Shown here: positions 15,290-23,367 of the stretch, piece by piece
How positions within the stretch are numbered: the stretch's first letter is position 1
Layout of the letters: each line of letters starts with the position of its first letter
IMG/VR virus record: IMGVR_UViG_3300028840_002618
Location: 1-64,000 of that record
Reading direction: 5' to 3' (one strand)
From: a virus
DNA: 64,000 nucleotides
Translations under genes and position numbers: made by a program
The notes under the pieces: model-generated
What the model was told of the DNA's origin: nothing
Database searches by the model: none
Seen by the model: the letters and a program-made list of their open reading frames with translations, nothing else

Positions 15290-16609
15290 CTAGTAGGATG
15301 GTCCTATTGCTGTTGATACGTCGACAATCTGGCTTTTGGGTTGGGGAGAGGTCAGGAACGAGACGATGTAACGCAGGGCATCTAGCATGTGGTATGCCTC
15401 TTTGTTCTCGATCACGTTGGTGAACTCTCCCGTTCGCTTGTTCTGTTTTCTCGCGTAGGCTCCGATCTCGGAGAGGAGAGCTACGCAGCAGTCATGGATG
15501 ACGATACGGCCCTCTCGCAAGAGTTGTTGGACGCGGTCAATCTGCGTCCAGACCTCTGTGATCGGCGGCTCCTGGAGAGGGATGCCGGCTCCCGTAAAAT
15601 CTACGCGCTGTTGCCGTTCTGAGGGACCGCCGCCGACCCAGGCATAGATGGGCTCGGCCCGGTTGGTCGGCACGCCCTTGGGACTGTAGCCAGATGCCTC
15701 CAGGATCTGGGCGACGTGTTTGGGAGTGGTTACGCCGAAAGGCTGTTCATACTCCCGGTAGACGTGGAGCGTTGCGCCGAGGGCGTCCCAGGCCAGCCAG
15801 ACCGCGCCTATCTGCGCGCCGAAGGGATCTATGCCGACGAATCGAGGCCACATCTGGGGGATGGGGATCGCCTCGATCTTGTGCTTTTCGTCGTCGTACG
15901 CGGTATAGATTGCTCCCTCTGGGGATGCCCACTGCCCCAGATAGAGACGCTTGTAGCGGTGCCCGGTCATGGAGGCGAGACGCCCCAATCGCTGGATGCC
16001 GGCCTCTGTCATCTCGCCCGTTGTCTGGTCAAACAGGGCCGGGTTGTCGCGGTGGGTTGTGTCGTAACGGGTCAGGGAGGGAGTGTCACCCTTGGACCGC
16101 TGCATGATCCAGTGAGTCGGCGGGCCGGGGTTACAGTCCCCGACGAGTTGGGTGTAGGGCATCGTGGCGCCGCGTCCGGTGACCATTCGGATCAGATACT
16201 CCCAGTCTGAGACGGTCAGTTCCTCTGCCTGGACGACATAGATTATGTCTCGCTCACCGGATAGGGTCTTGCCGGGATTGTCTAGGCCGCCGAGCCAGAT
16301 ACGGGCACCGTTGGGATAGTCGTACCATTGGGGGATCTTGCCGCCGTAAGGCTCGACGTAGGGCGCGTAGGGCTCTAGGATGTCTCTTGTAAAAGTGCGA
16401 ATGACTGTGCCGTGTATGTCGGACTTGACCTTGCGGAGGATCGAGATCTGCGCGCCCGGGTACTTTGTGGCACACATGTGGATCTTGTAGAGGAGTGCGA
16501 GCGTCTTGCCAGTGTCGGCGGGTCCTGCTAGCATCACCTCGGGATCTCGGCATAGCATTCCTCTCTTGACGTTCCCGTAGAATGAGTACGGGAGGGAGAT
16601 CGTCGGCAT
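15290..16609 (-). CDS. terL: Terminase large subunit
   Basis: 439 aa, typical length. Packaging motor ATPase and nuclease. Walker A GPADTGKT at residues 29-36; Walker B region IIYVVQAEEL at about 122-131 with the catalytic Glu; coupling motif VGDCNPGPPTHW at about 156-167; nuclease domain starting at FVGIDP (Asp 261) with a late Asp in HMLDALRY. It sits directly before the portal and downstream of TerS. One base pattern to note: the usual Asp of Walker B is replaced by Gln/Ala before the Glu-Glu pair. Clear assignment. Confidence 0.95.
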   Translation of the reverse strand: MPTISLPYSFYGNVKRGMLCRDPEVMLAGPADTGKTLALLYKIHMCATKYPGAQISILRKVKSDIHGTVIRTFTRDILEPYAPYVEPYGGKIPQWYDYPNGARIWLGGLDNPGKTLSGERDIIYVVQAEELTVSDWEYLIRMVTGRGATMPYTQLVGDCNPGPPTHWIMQRSKGDTPSLTRYDTTHRDNPALFDQTTGEMTEAGIQRLGRLASMTGHRYKRLYLGQWASPEGAIYTAYDDEKHKIEAIPIPQMWPRFVGIDPFGAQIGAVWLAWDALGATLHVYREYEQPFGVTTPKHVAQILEASGYSPKGVPTNRAEPIYAWVGGGPSERQQRVDFTGAGIPLQEPPITEVWTQIDRVQQLLREGRIVIHDCCVALLSEIGAYARKQNKRTGEFTNVIENKEAYHMLDALRYIVSFLTSPQPKSQIVDVSTAIGPSY

Positions 16610-16612
16610 CGG

Positions 16613-16822
16613 TCACCAGGAGTTTTCTATATCCTTGGTCCAGTCGGTCAAAAAAGCACAGGCCCAGTCAAAGTAGAGATCGGAGAGTCGCCCTGGTAGG
16701 ATTGTAACCAGGACCTGAGAGACCTTAGAGAATAGCCACCCGTTAGCGATGGTCCACCACATCTTGATGTCGATCCAGAAACAGAGCAGGGCTATCTGGA
16801 GGTCTAGCCAGAGATCATACAT
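16613..16822 (-). CDS. 69-aa aromatic-rich small protein
   Basis: Trp/Phe/Leu-rich (KMWWTIANGWLFSKVSQVLV), probably membrane associated. Ends 4 bp before the TerL start and begins 7 bp after the preceding stop. The ribosome site is weak (GATGG). No family recognised. Confidence 0.5.
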   Translation of the reverse strand: MYDLWLDLQIALLCFWIDIKMWWTIANGWLFSKVSQVLVTILPGRLSDLYFDWACAFLTDWTKDIENSW

Positions 16823-16828
16823 AGTCCA

Positions 16829-17122
16829 TCAGTCTACCCTCGGGCATGGGAGGTATGGATCGATGTGATCGGTACAGCCGTTGGCGTGCCAGACTTGTGA
16901 TAGATCTTTCCTCAGGGTTCGGGCGGTCTCAGGATGACAGACAAAGGTCCAGCCAGAGAGTCCCCTGATCCGGTAGACGTTCGGATCGGGGACGTGGATC
17001 ATGATCTCGCGGGTCTTGATCCAGGGTCGCCAGGGCCAGGACCAGAGACGTTCCTTCCAGGTGAGAAGGACGGTCCTGCGCTGCTCGGTATAGAGATGAT
17101 CAAACTCAATGATCGGGATCAC
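16829..17122 (-). CDS. 97-aa unknown protein with GTG start
   Basis: GTG at 17122 overlaps the previous stop (GTGA) with AAGGAGACCTCAAA upstream, so this start is preferred over an upstream ATG inside the preceding gene. Trp/Arg-rich in the middle, with two Cys and a His near the C-terminus. Unknown function. Confidence 0.6.
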   Translation of the reverse strand: MIPIIEFDHLYTEQRRTVLLTWKERLWSWPWRPWIKTREIMIHVPDPNVYRIRGLSGWTFVCHPETARTLRKDLSQVWHANGCTDHIDPYLPCPRVD

Positions 17123-17415
17123 TTTGAGGTCTCCTTGTCGATTATGGCATAGCCTATCAGGAGGAATGGGATCGCCAGGAGATAGGGCCAGGACTCGATT
17201 GCAAGTTCCATTTGAGTCCAGGCGGGATGGAGCGCCCACCGGATCAGGAATCCGTAGACCAGGATGCAGACAGAGCAGATGAACAGGATCACTCCAAGTG
17301 TAAGCATTGGTAGATACCTTTTGTCTGAGGAGGTAAGAGAAACACCGTCAACATCAATGCGGCTAAGAAAGATCTGGCTGTTGGTGATCTGCACTCTTGG
17401 ATCTTTTTCGTTCAT
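17119..17415 (-). CDS. 98-aa two-pass membrane protein
   Basis: ATG at 17415 overlaps the TerS stop (TGATG), with GGAGGATTTTT upstream. Two hydrophobic segments at about 37-58 (TLGVILFICSVCILVYGFLI) and 75-90 (WPYLLAIPFLLIGYAI). A holin-like or other membrane role is possible, but the location in the terminase cluster is unusual for a holin. Confidence 0.65.
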   Translation of the reverse strand: MNEKDPRVQITNSQIFLSRIDVDGVSLTSSDKRYLPMLTLGVILFICSVCILVYGFLIRWALHPAWTQMELAIESWPYLLAIPFLLIGYAIIDKETSK

Positions 17416-17996
17416 CAAAAATCCTCCGGTTCGACGTTGCCCGAGAGTCTGACGTCAAAGGACCCATCCTCCCCCGCCCCTTGGACTGTATGGAGGTCTC
17501 CGAGGCCGGTCGACTGGCGCTGTAGCTTGGAGGTCAGTTCCAGGGCACGCAACAGGGTTGACTCTTTGACGCCGACTGTGATGATCTCGCGCTCAGGCAT
17601 ACCGTCTTTGGCAGGGATAACGCGTCGCTCTGTCTTGACAAAGTTCTGGAGTTGATCCAGGGTAGAGTCAACAACGGCACGGAGCTTTTCGGCCATCTCA
17701 TAGTCTGCCTGGAGCACGGCGGCGCGCCGTTCTGCCCAGAGAGCTTGTTCTGCCTCGCTTCGCTCGACCTCTTGTTGGGCGAATGCCTCTGCTAGTCGGG
17801 CTTGCCATGAGTGGGACTTTGACCAGCCTCTGATAGTTTGCTCGCTTTTTGTCGGGGGGATCTCTGGGCCTTCTGGGGCGTTTGTATAGGAGCGCCAGAG
17901 ATCTCGGAGCTTGGCCCCCGGTCCCATTCTGTACAGGTCCATTAGAGCACGATGCGCTCTGCTCGTCTCGCCTTTTCGTCGTTCAAGGGGTTCCAT
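17415..17996 (-). CDS. terS: Terminase small subunit
   Basis: 193 aa. N-terminal half contains a helix-turn-helix-like region (about 15-75, including KSEQTIRGWSKSHSWQARL) followed by a long helix with Glu/Gln/Ala content (about 70-110), the layout of small terminase subunits: DNA binding then oligomerisation. Located in front of TerL, with three small genes between. It overlaps the end of the mutase gene. Confidence is from plan and position rather than strong motif identity. Confidence 0.7.
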   Translation of the reverse strand: MEPLERRKGETSRAHRALMDLYRMGPGAKLRDLWRSYTNAPEGPEIPPTKSEQTIRGWSKSHSWQARLAEAFAQQEVERSEAEQALWAERRAAVLQADYEMAEKLRAVVDSTLDQLQNFVKTERRVIPAKDGMPEREIITVGVKESTLLRALELTSKLQRQSTGLGDLHTVQGAGEDGSFDVRLSGNVEPEDF

Positions 17997-19110
17997 AGTG
18001 ATCCACCATTACCTTTGCTATGTTCAGGGCGCGATAGATAGCCTCGTCCATGTCGATGTAGGCATAGCCGCCGAGCCGTCCACAGAACGTGACGTCTGGA
18101 TCGTGGTTGTTCGCGTGGTCCAGGTATTGCTGGTATAGGTGCTGGTTACGGACGGTTGGAACAGGGTACTCAAAACGGGTTGGATCGTCGGGAGAGTAGG
18201 GATACTCGCGGGAGACGTATGTCCAACGCGTCGTGGCTCTTTTCTCTGGGGGGAGGAGCCAGCGCCACTCAGTGGTACGGATGTGTGCGCCTCCAGAGGG
18301 CAGCGGGTTATTGACCTGCACAGCGCCCTGGTAAGAGTCTACGCCGTCAGGGAGCAGGAGGGGATTATGCAGCCGCCGTTGTCCCCTGTACTCGAGTCGG
18401 CCCAGAGAGTAGTCGTAGAACTCGTCAATGGGACCGGTGTAGACCATGTGATCAAAAGACCAGTCCTCTTTGTTCATGAACTGTTGATAGGAGGCACCCA
18501 GGACACAGGGGACTCCCTCTAGCATTTTGTGGACCATTTCATGGTAGCCGTTGGAGGGGATTCCGCGCCACTTCCGATCGACAAATGCGCGCTTTTCGTG
18601 CGGGTCGTCTCGGAGCGTGTAGCGGGAGCCGATACGCGGCAGTAGATCGGTCGCAGGGATGCCCCATTGCTTGAGATTGTAGGAGGCGATGAACAGATCA
18701 TAGACTGGACGTGGGAGGTACTGTAGCCAGTACTCCTGTAGGGAGAGAGGTTCCCGATCTGAGGTCAGGAGATAGGCCAGTGGCGGCTCATGGCCAGGAG
18801 CCAGGGCCTCTACTGTGTACCGGTGCAGAGGCCAGGGATAGGTATTATCACCGAGGCGGGTCCGGATATAGTAGTCTACTTGCTGGAAGGTTGTGAAGCG
18901 GTGGCAGAACTGCCATACCTCTGGGTAGGAGGTCCGGAAGTAGTGCGGTCCTCCCAGGTGATAGGGTATGCCGGTAGTGGCGTCGACGTCGTCGGCACAG
19001 TGACCGCCCACGTATGGGAGCCGGTCAAGGACAAGACAGGGTATGTTGTGGTCAGTGAGCACTCGGGCCACTGTTGCGCCGGTCAGCCCAGCGCCGACAA
19101 TCAGGATCAT
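17983..19110 (-). CDS. glf: UDP-galactopyranose mutase
   Basis: 375 aa, the usual length. Flavoenzyme converting UDP-galactopyranose to UDP-galactofuranose. Visible family features: FAD-binding GAGLTG at residues 6-11; GGHCADD at about 35-41; HLGGPHYFRTS at 51-61 (the flavin-side His loop); YNLKQWG at 144-150 (family YxxKQWG); CGRLGGYAYIDMDEAI near the C-terminus (family GR-x(3)-Y-x-Y-x-DMD). All expected active-site elements are present, so it is probably functional. It stands next to two glycosyltransferases and a ParB-like gene in one operon, implying that galactofuranose is supplied for a glycan added to phage DNA or virion proteins. Why a phage would make its own UDP-Galf is not known. 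Confidence 0.9.
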   Translation of the reverse strand: MILIVGAGLTGATVARVLTDHNIPCLVLDRLPYVGGHCADDVDATTGIPYHLGGPHYFRTSYPEVWQFCHRFTTFQQVDYYIRTRLGDNTYPWPLHRYTVEALAPGHEPPLAYLLTSDREPLSLQEYWLQYLPRPVYDLFIASYNLKQWGIPATDLLPRIGSRYTLRDDPHEKRAFVDRKWRGIPSNGYHEMVHKMLEGVPCVLGASYQQFMNKEDWSFDHMVYTGPIDEFYDYSLGRLEYRGQRRLHNPLLLPDGVDSYQGAVQVNNPLPSGGAHIRTTEWRWLLPPEKRATTRWTYVSREYPYSPDDPTRFEYPVPTVRNQHLYQQYLDHANNHDPDVTFCGRLGGYAYIDMDEAIYRALNIAKVMVDHYGTP

Positions 19111-19112
19111 GA

Positions 19113-19883
19113 CTAGGTCCCTGGTATGTTGATACGGACGAACGTGTTTAGGATGTTATTGCCTTTGGCTCCCTTACCACCCGCTGAGCCACCGGGACGG
19201 ATGACCTTCGGGCCGTATCTGGCTATGAGTCGGTCTATCGCGTCCAGTTCTCGCTTCATGGTGCGCATGGAGACTTGGCCTCCAGTGCCTTGCGCGTGCC
19301 GGTGATGGTAGTGGTACTTGTTGGCCCGTAGAGTGAACCGGTGACGGATGATCATACGGAGCCAAAAGTCATAGTCCTCCTTGAGGTCCAGGTACTCGTC
19401 AAAGCGGAGATCGTGATCGAGATGTCCGTGGAACGGGCCAAGGATGGGAGACAGGAGAGAGAACGGGCGGTAGGTGTAGTGGCCTAAAGGGTCCTGGTTC
19501 TGTTGAACGCCCCACATCTTGACGCCTAGTTGGTCGGCAAGGCAAAAGTGATGCTCGACAAATGCGCGCATGTGAGTGGGGTCCATTGGGATGTGCTCTC
19601 CGGACTCATAGTAGCACATGCGGGTTATGTCGTCATCCAGGATCAAGATCCAGGGACAGCCGGTCTCAGTGGGAGCGCGGTCCAGGATCGCGTTCTGCTT
19701 GCGGCACAGGTTTCCGTCGAGGTCGTCAGGGATCGAGATGATACGACCGGGATAGTTGGCCTCATAGTCTGCGGCCTGGGACTCGGGCACCCAGATGTAG
19801 GCAAAGGGAAACGCCTTGATCGTGGTCACGGAGTCGGGCCGCTTGTAGGATTTTATGGCTACGTGGATCTGAGAGTCTATCAT
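19113..19883 (-). CDS. GT-A glycosyltransferase, TAGT-like (copy 1)
   Basis: 256 aa. A GT-A fold is indicated by an N-terminal strand pattern IHVAIKSYKRPDS, then IPDDLDGNLCRKQNAILD, then the metal-binding ILDDDITR at residues 81-88. The same pattern occurs in the neighbouring gene, and both resemble the TET-associated glycosyltransferase (TAGT) group known from phage DNA hypermodification clusters. The two copies share about the same length and motif spacing, so they arose by duplication. The acceptor could be a hydroxylated base; no TET or hydroxymethylase gene is seen in this window, so the acceptor is unresolved. Protein glycosylation is an alternative. Confidence 0.65.
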   Translation of the reverse strand: MIDSQIHVAIKSYKRPDSVTTIKAFPFAYIWVPESQAADYEANYPGRIISIPDDLDGNLCRKQNAILDRAPTETGCPWILILDDDITRMCYYESGEHIPMDPTHMRAFVEHHFCLADQLGVKMWGVQQNQDPLGHYTYRPFSLLSPILGPFHGHLDHDLRFDEYLDLKEDYDFWLRMIIRHRFTLRANKYHYHHRHAQGTGGQVSMRTMKRELDAIDRLIARYGPKVIRPGGSAGGKGAKGNNILNTFVRINIPGT

Positions 19884-19886
19884 GGG

Positions 19887-20645
19887 TCACTGTCCCGGGA
19901 TGACGGTAGAGTTGATCGCGCCGTACCTGCCGGCGCGTTTGGGATCACGGAATATGGCAGGGCCGAATTGAGAGACCATACGCAGATGATCGGCACGCGC
20001 CAGGGCGAGAGTCTTGTCTATACCGCCCTCTACGTTGGCATCGCCTTTCTCGATTATGGCCTGATGATGGGCGAGAACGACCTTGTTGAACCGGAGCGTA
20101 CGCCGGTAGGTGTAGATCTGGAGGAGCCACATGGCAATGTCGTCCATTGTACGGATCTCCTCGTCAAAGCGGAGAGAGTGGGAGAGATGACCGTACAGTG
20201 GGCCGTAGATGGGCTTGAGCAGGGAGAACGGCGTATAGGTCTGGTAGTAGAGTGGATCGTCATGGGTTCGCACACCCCAGAGATGGACGCCTAGCTCCTC
20301 AGCCAGTTGGAAGCAGTGGCAGATCCAGAGCCGGAGGTCTGAGGGGGACAGGTCGTACTTTTCGCCGCCCTCATAGAGAGAGACGCGGGTAACGTCATCG
20401 TCCAGCATCAGGATCCAGGGAGAGGGGCAAAGATCGAGAACGGCGTTACGCTTGCGTGCGCAGGAGCCGTCCAGTTCGTCAGGGATGGACCGGACAGAGG
20501 AGCCATAGGAGGAGCGGTAGTCGGCCTCCTGAGACTCGCAGACCCAGATCGTGGCAAAAGGGAAAACGTCAAGAGTCTTGACGGACTTGGGCCGCCCGTA
20601 TGAGATTATGGCGACGTGGATCTTGCCCGAGTCAATCAGATCCAT
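19887..20645 (-). CDS. GT-A glycosyltransferase, TAGT-like (copy 2)
   Basis: 252 aa from ATG 20645, with AAGGAGGC upstream; the eight extra codons of the longer frame lack a site. Motifs parallel copy 1: VAIISYGRPKSVKT, FPFATIWVCESQEADY, SIPDELDG, ARKRNAVLD and LMLDDDVTR (Asp 82-84, metal and sugar-nucleotide binding). Overlaps the ParB-like stop, showing one transcript. Likely transfers a sugar, perhaps galactofuranose provided by the mutase two genes downstream. Substrate and acceptor are inferred only. Confidence 0.65.
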   Translation of the reverse strand: MDLIDSGKIHVAIISYGRPKSVKTLDVFPFATIWVCESQEADYRSSYGSSVRSIPDELDGSCARKRNAVLDLCPSPWILMLDDDVTRVSLYEGGEKYDLSPSDLRLWICHCFQLAEELGVHLWGVRTHDDPLYYQTYTPFSLLKPIYGPLYGHLSHSLRFDEEIRTMDDIAMWLLQIYTYRRTLRFNKVVLAHHQAIIEKGDANVEGGIDKTLALARADHLRMVSQFGPAIFRDPKRAGRYGAINSTVIPGQ

Positions 20646-21453
20646 TCTTGGCAGCCTCCTTGGCAGCATCGATCACCGCGAACAGTCTGGAGGCAGGGAG
20701 GACGCGCCCGGTCCCCTTCTGCTTGATCGTCTTGCCTTTGACCGGGGCTGTGTAGACCTTTTCCAGGGAGAACAGTTCCTCGGCAACGTTCCAGTCTAGC
20801 TGGTTGTCAAAGTAGATCACGAGGTAGTCATGACGCTCCAGGAGCTCGGGAGAGATCTCCAGTTCAGGCGCGCCGGGATCGTCCTCATCGGGCTCTGGGT
20901 CTGGGTTCAGTTCTGCCAGGAGCGCATCGGCCTCCTCTGGGGAGAGTGAGACCGGCAGGACGTCGTCGTCTACAGCCTGTTGGATCAGCTTGGCGTATCC
21001 ATCCGCGTCCCAGACCTGGGCCTGTTGTTCTGGAGTGAGACCGGTCATGGTCAAGTTGTTGGCGTCGATGGCATAAGCACGGGCCAGGGCGCGGGAGGCG
21101 GCATCTGTGCCGATGACCAGGGGCATCGCCCATGGGCCGTTGTCTGGTTCTCGGGCGAGGCCGCGAGGGAGGTCTACGCCGCGCTTCTCTAGCTCGTCCA
21201 GGGCCTCGATCCGCCCGTTGCCCGACTTGATCGCACCGGAGAGGCCGACCGTTACAGGCGTGAGGTTCTTGTCAAACTTGGGGAGATCTTGGAATCCGTG
21301 ATCCCTGATCGACCGTTCGACCTTGGGGAGGTCGTGCCGCTTGGGATTGTCCACCCAGAGGTAACGCATCGCGTCTCTTACCCTGATCCATATCAGAGTC
21401 GGGGCATCGTTCATCTCTAGCGTGCTCTGGTCAAGGGTTGGCAGATCGGACAA
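20632..21453 (-). CDS. ParB-like nuclease-fold protein of modification cluster
   Basis: 273 aa. The start was set at TTG 21453, four codons after the promoter-distal hairpin and 5 nt from AGGAGGT; frames further upstream would run through the promoter at 21547-21575. The motif IKSGNGRIEAL matches the GxxRxxA element of ParB/Srx N-terminal domains, here of the type associated with DNA methylases and hypermodification genes. An AIDANNLTMTG segment follows, also common in those proteins. An acidic linker (Asp/Glu/Pro) leads to the C-terminal part. It opens the operon that continues into the two glycosyltransferases, the mutase and the terminase. Confidence 0.7.
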   Translation of the reverse strand: MSDLPTLDQSTLEMNDAPTLIWIRVRDAMRYLWVDNPKRHDLPKVERSIRDHGFQDLPKFDKNLTPVTVGLSGAIKSGNGRIEALDELEKRGVDLPRGLAREPDNGPWAMPLVIGTDAASRALARAYAIDANNLTMTGLTPEQQAQVWDADGYAKLIQQAVDDDVLPVSLSPEEADALLAELNPDPEPDEDDPGAPELEISPELLERHDYLVIYFDNQLDWNVAEELFSLEKVYTAPVKGKTIKQKGTGRVLPASRLFAVIDAAKEAAKNGSD

Positions 21454-21474
21454 GATGACCTCCTGGTCAAGCTT

Positions 21475-21504
21475 GGCCCGAGGGCTGGGTAGGACCCTCG
21501 GGCC
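21475..21504 (-). promoter_or_regulatory. GC-rich leader hairpin before ParB-like gene
   Basis: GGCCCGAGGG (21475-21484) pairs perfectly with CCCTCGGGCC (21495-21504), a 10-bp stem in the leader between the promoter and the TTG start. No T run follows on the minus strand, so it is more likely a stabilising or antitermination-type element than a terminator. Confidence 0.55.
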
Positions 21505-21546
21505 GATACAAGGGAGAGTAGGAACAATGGATCTGGGATCGTCTAC

Positions 21547-21575
21547 ATTGTACCATGAGCCGTGATCGTTGTCAA
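21547..21575 (-). promoter_or_regulatory. Minus-strand promoter of late head operon
   Basis: TTGACA (21575-21570), 17-bp spacer, TACAAT (21552-21547) on the minus strand. It is divergent from the plus-strand promoter at 21616 with about 40 bp between the -35 boxes. Confidence 0.8.
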
Positions 21576-21615
21576 GGGGAATTATGGGAATTGTAGGAAT
21601 TGTCCGAGAAAACGC
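21576..21615. promoter_or_regulatory. Putative operator between divergent promoters (AATT repeats)
   Basis: The gap between the two -35 boxes holds GGGGAATTATGGGAATTGT and then GGAATTGTCC: three GGAATT-type repeats at about 10-bp spacing, i.e. one per helical turn. The second divergent promoter pair at 34531-34563 has similar repeats. A regulator binding here could switch early and late transcription. Confidence 0.45.
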
Positions 21616-21665
21616 TTGACAACGGAGTGGGATTATGGTACTATGTTGGTGACAGTGAGTTGATT
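21616..21665 (+). promoter_or_regulatory. Early promoter P1 with conserved downstream element
   Basis: TTGACA (21616-21621), 17 bp, TACTAT (21639-21644), then GACAGTGAGTTGATT (21651-21665) at the start of the transcript. First of the repeated plus-strand promoters; drives 21692-23222. Confidence 0.85.
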
Positions 21666-21691
21666 CTAGAGTTGATCTGAGGAGGATCAAA

Positions 21692-21865
21692 ATGGTATTC
21701 TATCATGTGAACGGTGATGATCTTTATGTCGTTTTTTCTGAGGGGGATTATGGATCGGTCAAGGCCACCCTCCTGATGGGTTGTGATCTGGTCAGTGAGA
21801 CCGAGTACTGTTCTTTTGAGGCCGCACGCAAGAATTTCCCGCCAGAGCACTGGGTAGAGAAGTAG
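21692..21865 (+). CDS. 57-aa early protein
   Basis: ATG at 21692 after GAGGAGGATCAAA; stop TAG at 21863. First gene behind promoter P1. Acidic, beta/alpha mixed (begins MVFYHVNGDDLYVVFSEGD), ending EHWVEK. No domain recognised. Confidence 0.75.
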   Translation: MVFYHVNGDDLYVVFSEGDYGSVKATLLMGCDLVSETEYCSFEAARKNFPPEHWVEK

Positions 21866-21879
21866 AGAGAGGGATCGAG

Positions 21880-22179
21880 ATGGATCTGACGACCGTGTTG
21901 TTCGTGTATGATGGGGTCACCTACAAGGGTATGGTGACCGTCGGGGAGATGCTAATCGAGGTTGGCAAGGGGTTCTCGGGCAAGGCATTCCCGTACCGGG
22001 GCAAGCGGATTCACTTCATGCCCTTGTTTGACCGGGGAGAGGTCTCCGAGATGGAATACGAGGTCTCCGGGCCGAATCGGACGTGCACGGTCACTGAGGC
22101 TGGGGCCGTCGAGATGCTGACCAAGATCCGCAAGGACTGGATCTTTGAGGCCAGCGTACAGAATAGGGAGGTAGAATAG
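21880..22179 (+). CDS. Early protein, 99 aa, unknown
   Basis: AGAGAGGGATCGAG precedes the ATG. Beta-rich with YKGMVTVGEMLIEVGKG. No recognised family. Second gene of the P1 operon, 14 bp after the previous stop. Confidence 0.7.
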   Translation: MDLTTVLFVYDGVTYKGMVTVGEMLIEVGKGFSGKAFPYRGKRIHFMPLFDRGEVSEMEYEVSGPNRTCTVTEAGAVEMLTKIRKDWIFEASVQNREVE

Positions 22180-22180
22180 A

Positions 22181-22375
22181 ATGGACAAGAGGACTATCAG
22201 GAACGTACTGCGCCCGACCACAGATGCACTGACCGTTGTACTGGCTTGTGCAATGGTTGACCCAGAGAACTGGGCCGACCGCGCAGAGCACATGCTGAAC
22301 GGCACCCTCAAATCACTGCACGGTGAGTGGGTGCTTTTTGCAGAACGCAAACTCAGATCACTACTGGACCAATAG
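22181..22375 (+). CDS. Early protein, 64 aa, helical
   Basis: Starts one base after the previous stop. Helical, with DPENWADRAEHMLNGTL and a C-terminal basic helix. Unknown function. Confidence 0.65.
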   Translation: MDKRTIRNVLRPTTDALTVVLACAMVDPENWADRAEHMLNGTLKSLHGEWVLFAERKLRSLLDQ

Positions 22376-22384
22376 GAGGTCATC

Positions 22385-22981
22385 ATGGGAACGTACCGCA
22401 AGTGGGTAGCTCTGCACGGAAACAAGGATCGTTACAGTCGTATCATCAGCGTCGGCGCTGAGAACGTCGAGGCGGGCGTGGAGGAGATCAAGAGACAGCT
22501 CAACCGGCCTGGACGGTATGGGGCGTTTAGGGTCTGGCAGGAGAGTGGTTTCATGGTCCTGGACGAGAATGGGATCATCTCGACGGAGAAGGAGCGGATA
22601 GGGGACGGTGAGCCGATGCGCTACCGGTACTATCTGGTCAACCGCCCTCCCTCGATAGGCTGTCAGCCAAAGGGGGACGTTGCTCGGGAGGTCTGGAGTC
22701 CGAGACGCAAGATGTCTGCACAGGGACGGTTGGTACATGGTTGGGTAGAGTATGACCAGCCGCTGAGCGCATACAACATCTGGAGCTATGAGCTCTTTCC
22801 CGCAAGCATTCAGGAACAGGCCCAAATGGTGTTTGTGGAGGGAGGCGAGTACAATTCCTCCCGGCACGAATACTGGTGCAGCCAGAACCTGAAGGATCTC
22901 AAGAGACTGTACAAAGAGATGGACGACCAGAAGGCTTGGGCCGCGCTGGTCTTGCTGGGAGAGATCGACCAGCCTTTCTAG
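22385..22981 (+). CDS. Early protein with YYLVNRPP motif, 198 aa
   Basis: TAGGAGGTCATC precedes the ATG. Segment RYRYYLVNRPPSIGCQPKGD (about 80-99) resembles a small domain found in mobile-element polyvalent proteins, in which the same Y-x(2)-NRPP core occurs. The C-terminal half has a helical region with YWCSQNLKDLKRLYKEMDD. No catalytic site is visible. Role unknown; may interact with host factors. Confidence 0.65.
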   Translation: MGTYRKWVALHGNKDRYSRIISVGAENVEAGVEEIKRQLNRPGRYGAFRVWQESGFMVLDENGIISTEKERIGDGEPMRYRYYLVNRPPSIGCQPKGDVAREVWSPRRKMSAQGRLVHGWVEYDQPLSAYNIWSYELFPASIQEQAQMVFVEGGEYNSSRHEYWCSQNLKDLKRLYKEMDDQKAWAALVLLGEIDQPF

Positions 22982-22994
22982 AGAGGAGAAAACG

Positions 22995-23222
22995 ATGCCG
23001 AGGATCGACAATCAGAGTTTAGACGTAGCGCAGTATTATGGATTCGATCACATCCCCATCGATCAGTATGCACGGCCTACAGTGGACCTGTGCCGGGCAT
23101 GTGCCGCCGAATGGGAGATCGAGGACAGGGACGACGAGATCGACCACCCAGATTATGAGGAGCAGCACCCCCGGTATAGGTGTCTGGACTGTGGGGAGGA
23201 GTTGACCGAGGAGGACAACTGA
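22995..23222 (+). CDS. Small zinc-ribbon protein, 75 aa
   Basis: Two Cys pairs, CRAC and CLDC, about 35 residues apart, with acidic segments between, indicate one zinc ribbon. Last gene of the P1 operon; a terminator follows at 23241. Confidence 0.7.
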   Translation: MPRIDNQSLDVAQYYGFDHIPIDQYARPTVDLCRACAAEWEIEDRDDEIDHPDYEEQHPRYRCLDCGEELTEEDN

Positions 23223-23240
23223 GAGGAAAAAAACCAAAGA

Positions 23241-23269
23241 GAGGTCGGCCTGTTGGTCGGCCTCTTTTT
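23241..23269 (+). terminator. Intrinsic terminator of P1 operon
   Basis: GAGGTCGGCC / GGTCGGCCTC form a 10-bp stem (two G-U pairs) with a TGTT loop, followed by TTTTT. Confidence 0.85.
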
Positions 23270-23291
23270 CGATCCAGTCTGGACCAAACGC

Positions 23292-23342
23292 TTGACATCC
23301 ACGCAAGTTTTGTGGTACTATGTCTCTGACAGTGAGTTGATT
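23292..23342 (+). promoter_or_regulatory. Early promoter P2 with conserved downstream element
   Basis: TTGACA (23292-23297), 18 bp, TACTAT (23316-23321), then CTGACAGTGAGTTGATT (23326-23342). Drives 23368-24437. Confidence 0.85.
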
Positions 23343-23367
23343 ATGAGAGTCATAGAGGAGGTTCCAA

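Noticed and set aside
19530-20294. 254-aa plus-strand open frame over the glycosyltransferase genes
   Set aside because: Shadow of two minus-strand GT-A genes with DDD motifs; no promoter or ribosome site.
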